A stretch of DNA of 64,000 nt from DATATB01 sp036268995 (lineage in GTDB: Bacteria; Planctomycetota; Planctomycetia; Pirellulales; PNKZ01). The position numbers and the translations under genes were made by a program. Where the stretch lies: NCBI GenBank assembly GCA_036268995.1, contig DATATB010000068.1, positions 62,001 through 126,000 on the forward strand. Direction: 5' to 3'. Shown here in pieces: positions 28,952-36,847 of the stretch (its first letter is position 1; each line of letters starts with the position of its first letter). The notes below the pieces were generated by a model that had not been told where the DNA came from, did not search any database, and saw only the letters and a list, made by a program, of their open reading frames with translations.

Positions 28952-29905
28952 ATGGCAAAGTCAGATATTCCGTACCGGCGGCTGGGAAGCACGCGGGAGA
29001 ATGTGTCAGCGATCGGCGTGGGGGGCTGGCATCTGGGGCTGAAGCATGTTGACGAGGAGCTGGCGATTCGGATTGTGCGGACGGCTGTGGACCGGGGGAT
29101 CAATTTTCTCGACAACTCGTGGGACTATAACGGTGGCGAGAGCGAGATTCGCGTGGGCAAGGCGCTGCGCGACGGATACCGCAACAAAGTCTTTCTGATG
29201 ACCAAGATCGACGGCCGCTCCAAGAGCGAGGCCGCCAAACAGCTTGAACAGTCGCTCAAGCGGCTCGGGACCGATTGCATCGACCTGGTCCAGCATCACG
29301 AAGTTATCCGTTTCGAGGATCCGCATCGCGTCTTCGATCCGGAGGGGGCCAACGCCGCACTGCTGGCAGCCCGGCAGGCCGGCAAGCTCCGCTATATCGG
29401 CTTTACCGGCCATAAGGATCCGCGCATCCATTTGCACATGCTCGAGGTGGCCGACGAACACGGTTTTCATTTCGACACGGTGCAGATGCCGCTGAACGTC
29501 ATGGACGCGCACTACCGCAGCTTCGGCCAACTCGTGCTGCCGCGGCTCGTCGAGAAGGGCATCGGCGTGCTGGGCATGAAAAGCATGGCCAACGGCATCA
29601 TCCTGCGCTCGAAAGTGGTGAGCGCCATCGAGTGCCTGCACTACGCGCTGAACCTGCCCACCTCGGTCGTGATCACGGGCATCGACAGCATGCAGATTCT
29701 CGACCAGGCCTGCGAGGCCGCCCGCACGTTCCGTCCGCTGAGCGAAAGCGAGCTGCAAGCTCTTTTGGCCAAGACCGCCCATTCGGCCGCCGCCGGCGAA
29801 TTCGAACCGTTCAAGACGACGTCGATCTTCGACAGCACCGCGATGAATCCCGCCTGGCTCGGCCCCGAGCCCGAGCGCGTGCAATCGCTCGTGCCTGCGG
29901 AATAA
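28952..29905 (+). CDS. Aldo/keto reductase family oxidoreductase
   Basis: 317 residues from the ATG at 28952, which has GGGAGG about ten bases upstream; an ATG eight codons earlier is less well placed. The catalytic tetrad of the AKR barrel is present: Asp54 in NFLDNSWDY, Tyr59, Lys85 in FLMTKID and His115/116 in LVQHHE. The protein should reduce an aldehyde or ketone with NADPH in the cytosol; the substrate is unknown. Convergent with the amidohydrolase, 21 bases between stops. Confidence 0.93.
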   Translation: MAKSDIPYRRLGSTRENVSAIGVGGWHLGLKHVDEELAIRIVRTAVDRGINFLDNSWDYNGGESEIRVGKALRDGYRNKVFLMTKIDGRSKSEAAKQLEQSLKRLGTDCIDLVQHHEVIRFEDPHRVFDPEGANAALLAARQAGKLRYIGFTGHKDPRIHLHMLEVADEHGFHFDTVQMPLNVMDAHYRSFGQLVLPRLVEKGIGVLGMKSMANGIILRSKVVSAIECLHYALNLPTSVVITGIDSMQILDQACEAARTFRPLSESELQALLAKTAHSAAAGEFEPFKTTSIFDSTAMNPAWLGPEPERVQSLVPAE

Positions 29906-29926
29906 AGCCTACGGATTCCCCCGCTG

Positions 29927-31213
29927 TTATGGCCCTTTAAAGACCGTTCCGTCTTTCATCACGAAGACGACGCTCCGCATGAGGTGGATGTTGTCGAGGG
30001 GATTGCCTCTGACGGCGACAATGTCGGCGATCTTTTTGGGCTCGATCGTGCCGAGACGGTCTTCGATTTTGAGCAGGCGGGCGGCTTCCAGCGTGGCCGA
30101 TTGCAGGGCTTTCATGGGCGGCATGCCGCCGGCAACCATCAGCTCGAACTCGCGGGCGTTTTCGCCGTGGGGCGAGACGCCCGAGTCGGTGCCGAAGGCG
30201 ATCTTGATGCCCGCGGCTTGGGCCTTGGCGAAGGTGGCGCGGATCACCGGACCAATGGCTGCCGCTTTCGGGCGGACGATTTCGGGAAAATATCCGCGTT
30301 CCTTCGCCTTTTCGGCCACCCATTCGCCGGCGAGGTTGGTCGGCACCCAATAGGTGCCCTTGCGTTTCATCAACTCGATCACCTCGTCGGTCATGAAGGT
30401 GCCGTGCTCGATCGAGTCGACGCCGGCCAGTACCGCCCGCCGAATGCCCTCGGTGCCGTGCGCATGGACCGCGACGGTCATGTTGTAGTCCTTGGCCGTG
30501 GCCACGACCGCGCGCAGCTCGTCTTCAGTGAATTGCGGGTTCAGCCCGTTGGCCGCCAGGCTGAGCACACCACCGGTGGCGGTGAGCTTGATCAGGTCGG
30601 CTCCGTCCTTGTAGCGTTGTCGAACCGCCTTACGCGCGTCGTCGGCTCCGTTGATCACGCCATCGAGCGGCCCGGTGTCGCGGCGGTAGTCTCCGCGCAA
30701 GGCGTTGGTGGGATCCGCGTGGCCGCCGGTAGTGGCCAGCGCCTTGCCAGAAGTAAAAATGCGCGGGCCGGGCACCCAGCCCTGCTCGATCGCCTTGCGC
30801 AGCGCGATCGAGTTCACGCCGTTGTCGCCGAGATCGCGCACGGTGGTAAACCCGGCCAGCAGCGTGACGCGCGCATACACGGTGGAGCGCAAGGCATAGT
30901 CGGCCTGCTCCATAAAAAACCGCTCGGTGTACGAATCCTTCGAGTGCTGCGACATCAGGTGCGTGTGCATGTCCATCAGGCCCGGCAGCACGGTGCAGTC
31001 GGTCAGCCGGATGAGCTTGTCGCCGTCCTTGGGCTGGCGATAGCCCTCGACAACGCTCATGATGCGGCCGTCGTCGATCGTGATCGACATCTCCGATCGC
31101 GGCTTGTCGCTGCGGCCGTCGATCAATCGGCCGGCATGGATGATCGTGGCGGCCTGCCCGACGGTTGCGAGGCACAAGCTAAAGGCTACTGCTACCGACA
31201 CGCTGCGGCGCAT
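29927..31213 (-). CDS. Secreted metal-dependent amidohydrolase (prolidase/imidazolonepropionase-like)
   Basis: 428 residues from the ATG at 31213, preceded by AAAGGTAA and followed by a signal peptide ending near QAA. Metal ligands of the amidohydrolase superfamily are visible: HTH at 83-85 in GLMDMHTHL, Lys209 in LIKLTATGG (likely carboxylated), His250 in AVHAHG, His270 in IEHG and Asp343 in GTDSG. This subgroup includes Xaa-Pro dipeptidase-like and organophosphate-acid-anhydrolase-like enzymes acting on peptides or amides in the periplasm. It is last in the minus-strand run with the sulfatase and LamG-like genes. Confidence 0.92.
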   Translation of the reverse strand: MRRSVSVAVAFSLCLATVGQAATIIHAGRLIDGRSDKPRSEMSITIDDGRIMSVVEGYRQPKDGDKLIRLTDCTVLPGLMDMHTHLMSQHSKDSYTERFFMEQADYALRSTVYARVTLLAGFTTVRDLGDNGVNSIALRKAIEQGWVPGPRIFTSGKALATTGGHADPTNALRGDYRRDTGPLDGVINGADDARKAVRQRYKDGADLIKLTATGGVLSLAANGLNPQFTEDELRAVVATAKDYNMTVAVHAHGTEGIRRAVLAGVDSIEHGTFMTDEVIELMKRKGTYWVPTNLAGEWVAEKAKERGYFPEIVRPKAAAIGPVIRATFAKAQAAGIKIAFGTDSGVSPHGENAREFELMVAGGMPPMKALQSATLEAARLLKIEDRLGTIEPKKIADIVAVRGNPLDNIHLMRSVVFVMKDGTVFKGP

Positions 31214-31285
31214 GCGATTACCTTTCAAACAATGGAACATTAAGCCAAATCGAGCCCGAGCTGGCTGCGGCCGCCCTGTCTTCCC

Positions 31286-31972
31286 TCACCGGGCTTCCCA
31301 GATGCGGACGTCGTCGAAGAGCACGCCTTTGCCGGAGACGGTGAAGTGGAAGCTGGTTTTGGTTTCGTGGGCGATGCCGGGCGACTTGAGATACCCGGCC
31401 GGGCGGCCATCGAGGCTGACGCGCATCTGGTCGCCGACGATCTCGATCACGACGTCGTGCCATTTGCCCGGCTCGATCGTGGCCGGCGCTGCCGACCCGC
31501 GGCCAGCCAGCAGCTTGTCAGACTCCGCCTTGCGGGTGGGGTCTTTGCGCATGGCAAAGATGTCGTTGCGCATGCCGCCCTGCTTGTCGTCGCCGAGCCG
31601 AATCTGCTTGGGCGCAAATGCCACGCGGCAGATGTGGCCGGCATGCGAACCTTTGAACTTCTGGTCGTCGAAGACCGCGTTGAATCCGGTCGAGCCGTCG
31701 AGCTGGAACTTGAACTCGACGATCACATCGCGCATCGGCCGATACACGCGCCCCACCGCGCCGTGGTCGTCACGCGTCTGCACGCCCTTGAGCGTGCCAT
31801 TTTCGACCGTGAAGGTCGGAATCAGCGCCTGCCAATCGCCGAGGTCTGTGCGGTCGAAGTCATCGGACAACAGCACTTTGCCCTTCTCCGCCAACGGCGC
31901 CGACGGAATCTCCGCAGCCGCACACAGCAGCGGGCACGCAAAACAGAAACCGAGCCACGGAAGAAGTTTCAT
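31286..31972 (-). CDS. Secreted LamG/DUF1080-like jelly-roll protein
   Basis: 228 residues with a signal peptide (about 1-19). The body is a single beta-sandwich: VLLSDDFDRTDLGDWQ at its start, GKWHDVVIEIVGDQMRVSLDG near 175 and VLFDDVRIWEA at its end. These are the hallmarks of the 3-keto-disaccharide hydrolase/DUF1080 family, abundant in planctomycetes and involved in binding or cutting sugars. It lies between the GNAT and amidohydrolase genes on the same strand, fitting a polysaccharide or glycoconjugate breakdown cluster with the sulfatase. Confidence 0.85.
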   Translation of the reverse strand: MKLLPWLGFCFACPLLCAAAEIPSAPLAEKGKVLLSDDFDRTDLGDWQALIPTFTVENGTLKGVQTRDDHGAVGRVYRPMRDVIVEFKFQLDGSTGFNAVFDDQKFKGSHAGHICRVAFAPKQIRLGDDKQGGMRNDIFAMRKDPTRKAESDKLLAGRGSAAPATIEPGKWHDVVIEIVGDQMRVSLDGRPAGYLKSPGIAHETKTSFHFTVSGKGVLFDDVRIWEAR

Positions 31973-32087
31973 CGAAGGGTTGCTCCCGGCATATTGGATA
32001 AAAGCGTTCTCTCGCCCGCGCGGGACAATCCTAATCCAAACTCTGGCAGGAATCCAACTTTCGCCGCCGGACGCTGCACTTCTCCAC

Positions 32088-32606
32088 TCATGATCGAGGC
32101 GGCGTCGGCGGAATGCGAAGCAGCGAGATGATCAGCCCTCGGGCGTGGCCGTCGACGATGGCGATCTCGGGAAGATGCCCAACCTGCTGGAAGCCGAGCT
32201 GCTCGTTGATGCGGCGCGTCGCTTCGTTGTGGTCGAAATGCATGCTGACCAGCGTAGTCACGCCCAGGCGTGCGCAGTGCTCGATCATGCGGCGCTTGAG
32301 GTAATTGCCGATGCCGCGGCGCTGAAACGCGGTGGCGATGTACAAGCTGACTTCGGCGGTCGCGTTGTAGGCCGGGCGGCCCGCGTAGAACGAGGTGAGG
32401 CCGATCCAAGCGACGATCTGCCCGTCCAACTCGGCGACCCACAGCGGCCGCCTGGCCGGGTCATGCTTGCGGAACCACTCGATCCTATCGGCGACGGTGA
32501 CGGGCGTGGTGTCGGCAGTGGACCAGGCGCCCGGAATGGACTGATTGTAAATGTCCACGATGGCCGGCAAGTCGGCTTCCGTCGCGTCGCGAACGAGGAT
32601 TTCCAT
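32088..32606 (-). CDS. GNAT-family N-acetyltransferase (PAT-like)
   Basis: 172 residues from the ATG at 32606; the frame is open far upstream but that part overlaps the sulfatase and reads as antisense-like. MEILVRDATEADLPAIVDIYN and the acetyl-CoA loop FQRRGIGNYLKRRMIE are typical of phosphinothricin-acetyltransferase-like GNATs. The start lies ten bases after the sulfatase stop, so the two are translationally close. It acetylates an amine on a small molecule, identity unknown. Confidence 0.92.
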   Translation of the reverse strand: MEILVRDATEADLPAIVDIYNQSIPGAWSTADTTPVTVADRIEWFRKHDPARRPLWVAELDGQIVAWIGLTSFYAGRPAYNATAEVSLYIATAFQRRGIGNYLKRRMIEHCARLGVTTLVSMHFDHNEATRRINEQLGFQQVGHLPEIAIVDGHARGLIISLLRIPPTPPRS

Positions 32607-32616
32607 GTGTCGATCG

Positions 32617-34119
32617 TCACTTTTTCTGGCACCAGGCCGGAGTTCCGAACCACTTGTCCATCTCGGCTGCCAGTGGAGCAAGCACCGTAGCGGGCTCCGG
32701 TATGGCTCCGCGATCGCCGGTTTCAACCATCCAGGTGTCGAGGGCGGCACGGAGACGAACGAGGGCCTCGCGATGTTCGGGCTTCGCGGACGACAGCAGA
32801 TTGTTGATCTCGTGAGGATCGGCTTGAGTGTCGAAGAGTTCTTCACATGGCCCCCGGCGCTGCATGAGTTCCAGGGGCGGCCCGTGCAGTTGGCCGCTGG
32901 CCTGCAGCTCGCGCATGACCGGGAGAATGAGAAAGCATTTTTCCTTATAGCGGTTGAGCGAAGCAAACGTGAGGCCGCTAGTGAAGGTGCGGATGTAGTG
33001 AAAGCGAGTATCGTGCACGCTGCGAATGCGCTGCACCGTCTCGTCGATTCGATCGCGCGCCGCGAAGGCGAAGGTTCGCGGCGGATCGATCCGATCACCG
33101 AGAAATACCCGGCCCTGCATCAGTGGCGGGCGTTCAATGCCGGCCAGTGCGAGCGTGGTGGCGGTGACGTCAATGAGACTTAAAACGCGCTCGTCCACCA
33201 TGCCGGGCTTAAGCTGCGAAGGCCTGGGAAAGTTCTTGGGCCATTTGATGATGAGGGGAACTCGCAGGCCACTGTCGTAGCACCAGTGAATTCCTCGCGG
33301 CTCCAAGCGGCCGTTGTCGCCGAAGAACATGATGATCGTGTCGTCCTCGAGGCCATCGGCGCGAAGCTGGGCTAGAACTTTGCCAAAGCGCCGATCCATG
33401 CCGGAGACGGAGTTCAGATAGCGCGCCCACTCCTCGCGCACGACCCGATGCTCTGGATAATAAGGCGGCGGCATGACGCTCTCGGGATGTGCGTGCTGAA
33501 CGTGGCCACGCTCGCCGACCCATTCGACGCGCTCTTTTTTCGCGCTTTGGTGATCGTAGATGTCGTATTCGTTCTCCTCGGCATTGACGACCGCAAAGAA
33601 TGGCTGCCGTGACTTCAATACACGCCACTCGTCGGAGTTCTCGTGGTAAATGGGACCTTCGTTAACGAAGTTCAGGTCCAACTTTCCAGTGCCAACGCTT
33701 TGACCACCCGCGGTCTTGATGTTCGCCGTGAAGTAGCCCTTGGCTCGCAAACGATGCGTGACGGGCTGCACGCCCTCGGGTAGCCGGAAGTCGTCATCTC
33801 GATGCGACCGCATCGGGTGCGTGCCCGTGGTAGTTTGATACATCCCGGTGAAAAAGGCGGAACGGCTCGGCGCACACGCGGGATTGGTGGCGAACACGCG
33901 CGTGTAACGCACTCCCTCGGCAGCGAGTCGATCGAGATTCGGCGTATGCACCTGCTTCGCGCCGTAGCAACCAAGATCGTCGCTGAGATTCTCGCCGATG
34001 AGCCAGAGGACGTTCGGTTTAGCGGCCGGCTTCGCATCAGCAGCGTGCAGCGCGGCGGGCGGTGTCAGTAGCAGGCTGACGGTAAACGCCACGAGAGCAG
34101 AGACGTTTGCTTTGTTCAC
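32617..34119 (-). CDS. Secreted sulfatase (arylsulfatase/N-sulfoglucosamine sulfohydrolase type)
   Basis: 500 residues starting at a GTG at 34119; no ATG occurs before the signal peptide (about 1-27) ends. The sulfatase signature CAPSR places the formylglycine cysteine at residue 82. Metal ligands are in NVLWLIGENLSDDLG (Asp47, Asp48) and FFGDNGR. The short C-terminal subdomain and the EELFDTQADPHEINNL tail match the heparan N-sulfatase-like branch. Note NVLWLIGEN instead of the more common NVLFI.DD at the first site: the first ligand positions are Glu/Asn. It desulfates sugars outside the cytoplasm and needs a formylglycine-generating enzyme encoded elsewhere. Confidence 0.94.
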   Translation of the reverse strand: MNKANVSALVAFTVSLLLTPPAALHAADAKPAAKPNVLWLIGENLSDDLGCYGAKQVHTPNLDRLAAEGVRYTRVFATNPACAPSRSAFFTGMYQTTTGTHPMRSHRDDDFRLPEGVQPVTHRLRAKGYFTANIKTAGGQSVGTGKLDLNFVNEGPIYHENSDEWRVLKSRQPFFAVVNAEENEYDIYDHQSAKKERVEWVGERGHVQHAHPESVMPPPYYPEHRVVREEWARYLNSVSGMDRRFGKVLAQLRADGLEDDTIIMFFGDNGRLEPRGIHWCYDSGLRVPLIIKWPKNFPRPSQLKPGMVDERVLSLIDVTATTLALAGIERPPLMQGRVFLGDRIDPPRTFAFAARDRIDETVQRIRSVHDTRFHYIRTFTSGLTFASLNRYKEKCFLILPVMRELQASGQLHGPPLELMQRRGPCEELFDTQADPHEINNLLSSAKPEHREALVRLRAALDTWMVETGDRGAIPEPATVLAPLAAEMDKWFGTPAWCQKK

Positions 34120-34182
34120 TTGGGGACGCTCTTGCAGTTAACTGGGTGACCGTGCGGCTCTTAAGGCCTGACCGACAGACAC

Positions 34183-34295
34183 GTGCCGGCGACCACGCAG
34201 CACTCGGGCGATTGCAATTCGGCCAGCATGTCGCTCAGCCGGCCGCGCAAGCAATCCAGGCCCGTGCCGTCCAGGGCGCTGACGCGCAGTGGCTC
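34183..34295 (-). pseudogene. 113-bp duplicated fragment of mnmE
   Basis: Gapless match to 35451-35563 inside mnmE, with about 12 mismatches by eye (about 89% identity). It encodes EPLRVSALDGTGLDCLRGRL and on to ECCVVAGT, the segment after the G4 motif. Homology ends at GGCTC, precisely where the palindromic insertion begins in mnmE; beyond it the fragment runs into T-rich sequence. It has no start or useful frame of its own and lies downstream of yebC. Confidence 0.85.
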
Positions 34296-34329
34296 TTTTT
34301 TCGTCCTTTTTCGTCCAGTGCGACCTGCA

Positions 34330-35052
34330 CTAGCTGGGCAAGTCAACGTTGTGATAGATGTCCTGCACGTCATCGCAATCGTTCAGCATATTGATGAACT
34401 TTTCGAACATGGCCAGGTCTTCCGGACCAATGGTTTTGCTGGTCTGCGGGAGGAAGGTGATCTCTTGGACTTCCAAGTCGATGGCAGGGAAGGCTTGCAA
34501 CAAGGAAGTCTTGGCTTTGTAGAATTCGTCGGGAGGCGCAAAGATCGTAATGCGGCCAGCTTTGCATTCGATCTCATCGACATTGACATCGGCATCCAAC
34601 ATCGCTTCCAGCACTTGCTCCTCGTTGTCCCCTTTGAAAGACAGAATCGCCAATCGGTCAAACGAAAGGGCGACGGAACCCGTCGCTGCCAATTTGGAAC
34701 CGGTCTTCGTGAAACAACTGCGAACCTCTGAAATCGTGCGCTGATTGTTGTCCGTCAGGCAATCGACGATCACCAAGGAGCCGCCAGGACCAAACCCTTC
34801 GTAGCGGGCCGATAAGAAGTCCTCGCCGCCAACGCCACGCGCTTTCTGAACGGCCTTTTCAATCACATGGGCAGGAACCTGGTCGCGTTTGGCTTTCTCA
34901 ATCAAGCTTCGCAACGCCGGATTGGAATCGGGGTCCGCAACGCCGTTCTTCGCAGCGACATACAAGAGCCTGCCATACTTGGAATACAGTTTCGACTTCT
35001 GGGCAGCCGTCTTAAATATCGAGTTCTTGCGGTTTTCGAAATTTCTTCCCAT
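34330..35052 (-). CDS. yebC: YebC/PmpR (YeeN-type) family protein
   Basis: 240 residues, the normal length. MGRNFENRKNSIFKTAAQKSKLYSKYGR, RYEGFGPGGSLVIVDCLTDN.QRT and the acidic C-terminus with MFEKFINMLND..DVQDIYHNV are diagnostic. The family was named for transcriptional regulation and is also implicated in relieving ribosome stalling at proline stretches. The NRKN/KYGR version is nearer E. coli YeeN than classical YebC. GAAGAGAA lies before the ATG. G+C is about 45-57% by line, against about 77% in a counted mnmE line, so transfer from another lineage is likely. It is flanked by mnmE and an mnmE fragment. Confidence 0.93.
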   Translation of the reverse strand: MGRNFENRKNSIFKTAAQKSKLYSKYGRLLYVAAKNGVADPDSNPALRSLIEKAKRDQVPAHVIEKAVQKARGVGGEDFLSARYEGFGPGGSLVIVDCLTDNNQRTISEVRSCFTKTGSKLAATGSVALSFDRLAILSFKGDNEEQVLEAMLDADVNVDEIECKAGRITIFAPPDEFYKAKTSLLQAFPAIDLEVQEITFLPQTSKTIGPEDLAMFEKFINMLNDCDDVQDIYHNVDLPS

Positions 35053-35248
35053 AACGGTTCTCTTCTCGTTTTTCGTGGCGGACTGCCCGGAGTTTCCCAG
35101 CGGTAATGCGTCTCAAGATCTTGCAGCGATACTTGTCGCAGCAGGAAAGAAGCGATTGCGGCTCGAATTCACCGGCGGCGGTTTTCTTCCAAAAATACTG
35201 TACCGCGTAACGGTCGTTTTGTCCTGTACCGATGGTCTATTGCGAAAC

Positions 35249-36745
35249 CTATTTCCCGATGCAGAAGCGGCTGAAGATGCGGTCGAGCACGTCGTCGGTG
35301 TACACGGCGCCGACGACTTCGCCGAGCGCTTGCAGCGCGAGACGCAGCTCGGCGGCCACCAGCTCTTCGCCGGCGGCGGTGGACGCGAGCGTTTGGGCTT
35401 CGGCCAAAGCTTCGGCCGCGGCGGCCAGCGACGCCCGACTGCGGGCGGCCGTGCCGGCGACCACGCGGCACTCGGGCGATTGCAGCTCGGCCAGCACGCC
35501 ACGCAGCCGGCCGCGCAAGCAATCCAGGCCCGTGCCTTTCAGCGCGCTGATGCGCAGCGGCTCGTAAAAAGGGGACGGGAGTCGATTAATAAACGACTCC
35601 CGTCCCCTTTTTTCGGGAGGGCGAGGCTCCTGCCGAGCCGGGAGTCTCGATCCGTCGGGCGCGGCGGCCGGCTCGGCAGGAGCCTCGCCCTCCCAATTGA
35701 GGATCCGCTGCGGGTCGGCGGCGTCAGCCTTTGTCCAGACGACGAGACGTGTGGCAGCCGGCGGCACGGAGAGTCGCTCGCGCTCCCAATCGGTTAAGGG
35801 ACGCGTAACGTCGAGGCAGAAGATTTGGATGTCGGCCTGACCGAGTTGCCGGGCGGCGGCGTGGCCCGCGGCGGCGGAGATTTCGTCGCCGGTTGACGGG
35901 TCATGGCCGGCCGTGTCGATCAGGTCGCAGCGCAGGCCGGCGAGTTCGAGCGGCGCGACGAGATAGTCGCGCGTGGTGCCGGCCAGCGGAGAGACCAGCG
36001 CGGCGTCGCGGCCGGCCAGGGCATTGAACAGCGTGCTCTTGCCGACGTTGGGCGCGCCGACGAGCACGACCCGCGCGGTTTCGCCGACATGCGCGCGGCC
36101 GGTCATCCGCTGGACGAGCGCAGCCACTTGCCCGGCGGCCTGGGTGAGTTCGGTCATCAAGGCCTCGGGCGTGATGAATTGAACGCCTTCGTCGGCAAAG
36201 TCGAGGCCGGCCTCGAGGTGCGCGAGCAGATCGAGCAACTGGCCGCGCAGGGCGTGCAGCGGGCCGGCCAGGCCTCCGGCGAGTTGTTCCAGGGCATCGG
36301 CCAGTTGGCGGCTGTCGGCGGCATCGATCACGCCGAGCACGGCTTCGGCCTGCGTGAGATCGAGCCGCCCGGCCAGAAATGCCCGCAACGTGAACTCGCC
36401 GGGACGTGCCGGCCGCGCGCCACACGCGGCGAGTGTCGTCAGCACCGCTTCGAGCAAAGGCGGCGAGCCGAGCGTCTGGACTTCGGCCACCGGCTGCCGC
36501 GTGTAACTGCGAGTGCCCGGCCAGAGATACACGTCGCAGGGCAGCCGGGCGCCGCTGCCGGCCAGCGTCAGAAAGCCAGGAAACACGGTCGGCCGGGCGA
36601 CCGCGGCCCAGCCCTGCGGATCGGCTGGCTGGAAACAACGATCGAGACAGGCGCGGACGCCCGGCCCGCTCAAACGCACGATCCCGCGCGCCGCACCGCC
36701 CGCGGCCGAAGCCACCGCGGCGATCGTTTCATCGCAGGAGAACAT
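35249..36745 (-). CDS. mnmE: tRNA modification GTPase MnmE, with in-frame repeat insertion
   Basis: 498 residues from the ATG at 36745 (MFSCDETIAA, the conserved MnmE start). The N-terminal folate-binding domain is followed by a G domain with GAPNVGKS at 230-237, GTTRD at 256-260, DTAG at 277-280 and TKAD at 338-341. The protein ends in FCIGK with the conserved cysteine 495. With MnmG it installs the cmnm5 group on U34 of certain tRNAs. Between TKAD and the beta strand EPLRISAL, about 45-50 residues (roughly 346-394) are encoded by two palindromic repeats; E. coli MnmE has about 16 residues there. The peptide begins WEGEAPAEPAAAP and ends KRGRESFINRLPSPF. All GTPase motifs stay intact, so it is probably functional. 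Confidence 0.95.
   Translation of the reverse strand: MFSCDETIAAVASAAGGAARGIVRLSGPGVRACLDRCFQPADPQGWAAVARPTVFPGFLTLAGSGARLPCDVYLWPGTRSYTRQPVAEVQTLGSPPLLEAVLTTLAACGARPARPGEFTLRAFLAGRLDLTQAEAVLGVIDAADSRQLADALEQLAGGLAGPLHALRGQLLDLLAHLEAGLDFADEGVQFITPEALMTELTQAAGQVAALVQRMTGRAHVGETARVVLVGAPNVGKSTLFNALAGRDAALVSPLAGTTRDYLVAPLELAGLRCDLIDTAGHDPSTGDEISAAAGHAAARQLGQADIQIFCLDVTRPLTDWERERLSVPPAATRLVVWTKADAADPQRILNWEGEAPAEPAAAPDGSRLPARQEPRPPEKRGRESFINRLPSPFYEPLRISALKGTGLDCLRGRLRGVLAELQSPECRVVAGTAARSRASLAAAAEALAEAQTLASTAAGEELVAAELRLALQALGEVVGAVYTDDVLDRIFSRFCIGK
35566..35612. repeat. Hairpin repeat, AAAAAGGGG...CCCCTTTTT type, inside mnmE
   Basis: Arms AAAAAGGGGACGGGAGTCG (35566-35584) and its exact complement (35594-35612) flank the loop ATTAATAAA. 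It is read in frame as part of MnmE. It shares its outer block and AATAAA-like loop with the hairpins at 44099 and 44845, but its inner arm sequence differs. Confidence 0.9.
35615..35694. repeat. 26-bp perfect inverted repeat inside mnmE (EAPAEP-type element)
   Basis: Arms 35615-35640 and 35669-35694 are exact reverse complements around a 28-base centre. It begins two bases after the previous hairpin. On the mnmE strand it encodes WEGEAPAEPAAAP and a following arginine-rich stretch. I recall similar EAPAEP peptides scattered through planctomycete proteomes, which would make this a protein-coding dispersed repeat. Confidence 0.9.
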
Positions 36746-36750
36746 GGGGG

Positions 36751-36847
36751 AAATGATGAAGGATGAATGCGGAATGATGAATGGAATACAATCGGCAGCG
36801 TTAACGTAGCTTCTCATTCATCGTTCATCATTCCGACTTCATCATTT
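36751..36847. repeat. Imperfect inverted repeat of GATGAATG-like units between mnmE and yidC
   Basis: Outer arms AAATGATGAA (36751-36760) and TTCATCATTT (36838-36847) are exact complements; the inner arms (GGATGAATGCGGAATGATGA and TCATTCATCGTTCATCATTC) pair imperfectly. The right arm contains the yidC stop codon. A half-site of the same kind, ATTCATCATTCCGCGTTCAT, occurs near 39368. Confidence 0.75.

Noticed and set aside
35249..35266. Integrative-element attachment site at the mnmE 3' end
   Set aside because: The last codons (FCIGK-stop) are the kind of site used by SGI1-type islands, but no integrase and no second copy of the terminal bases was found; the duplicated mnmE piece is internal, not terminal.
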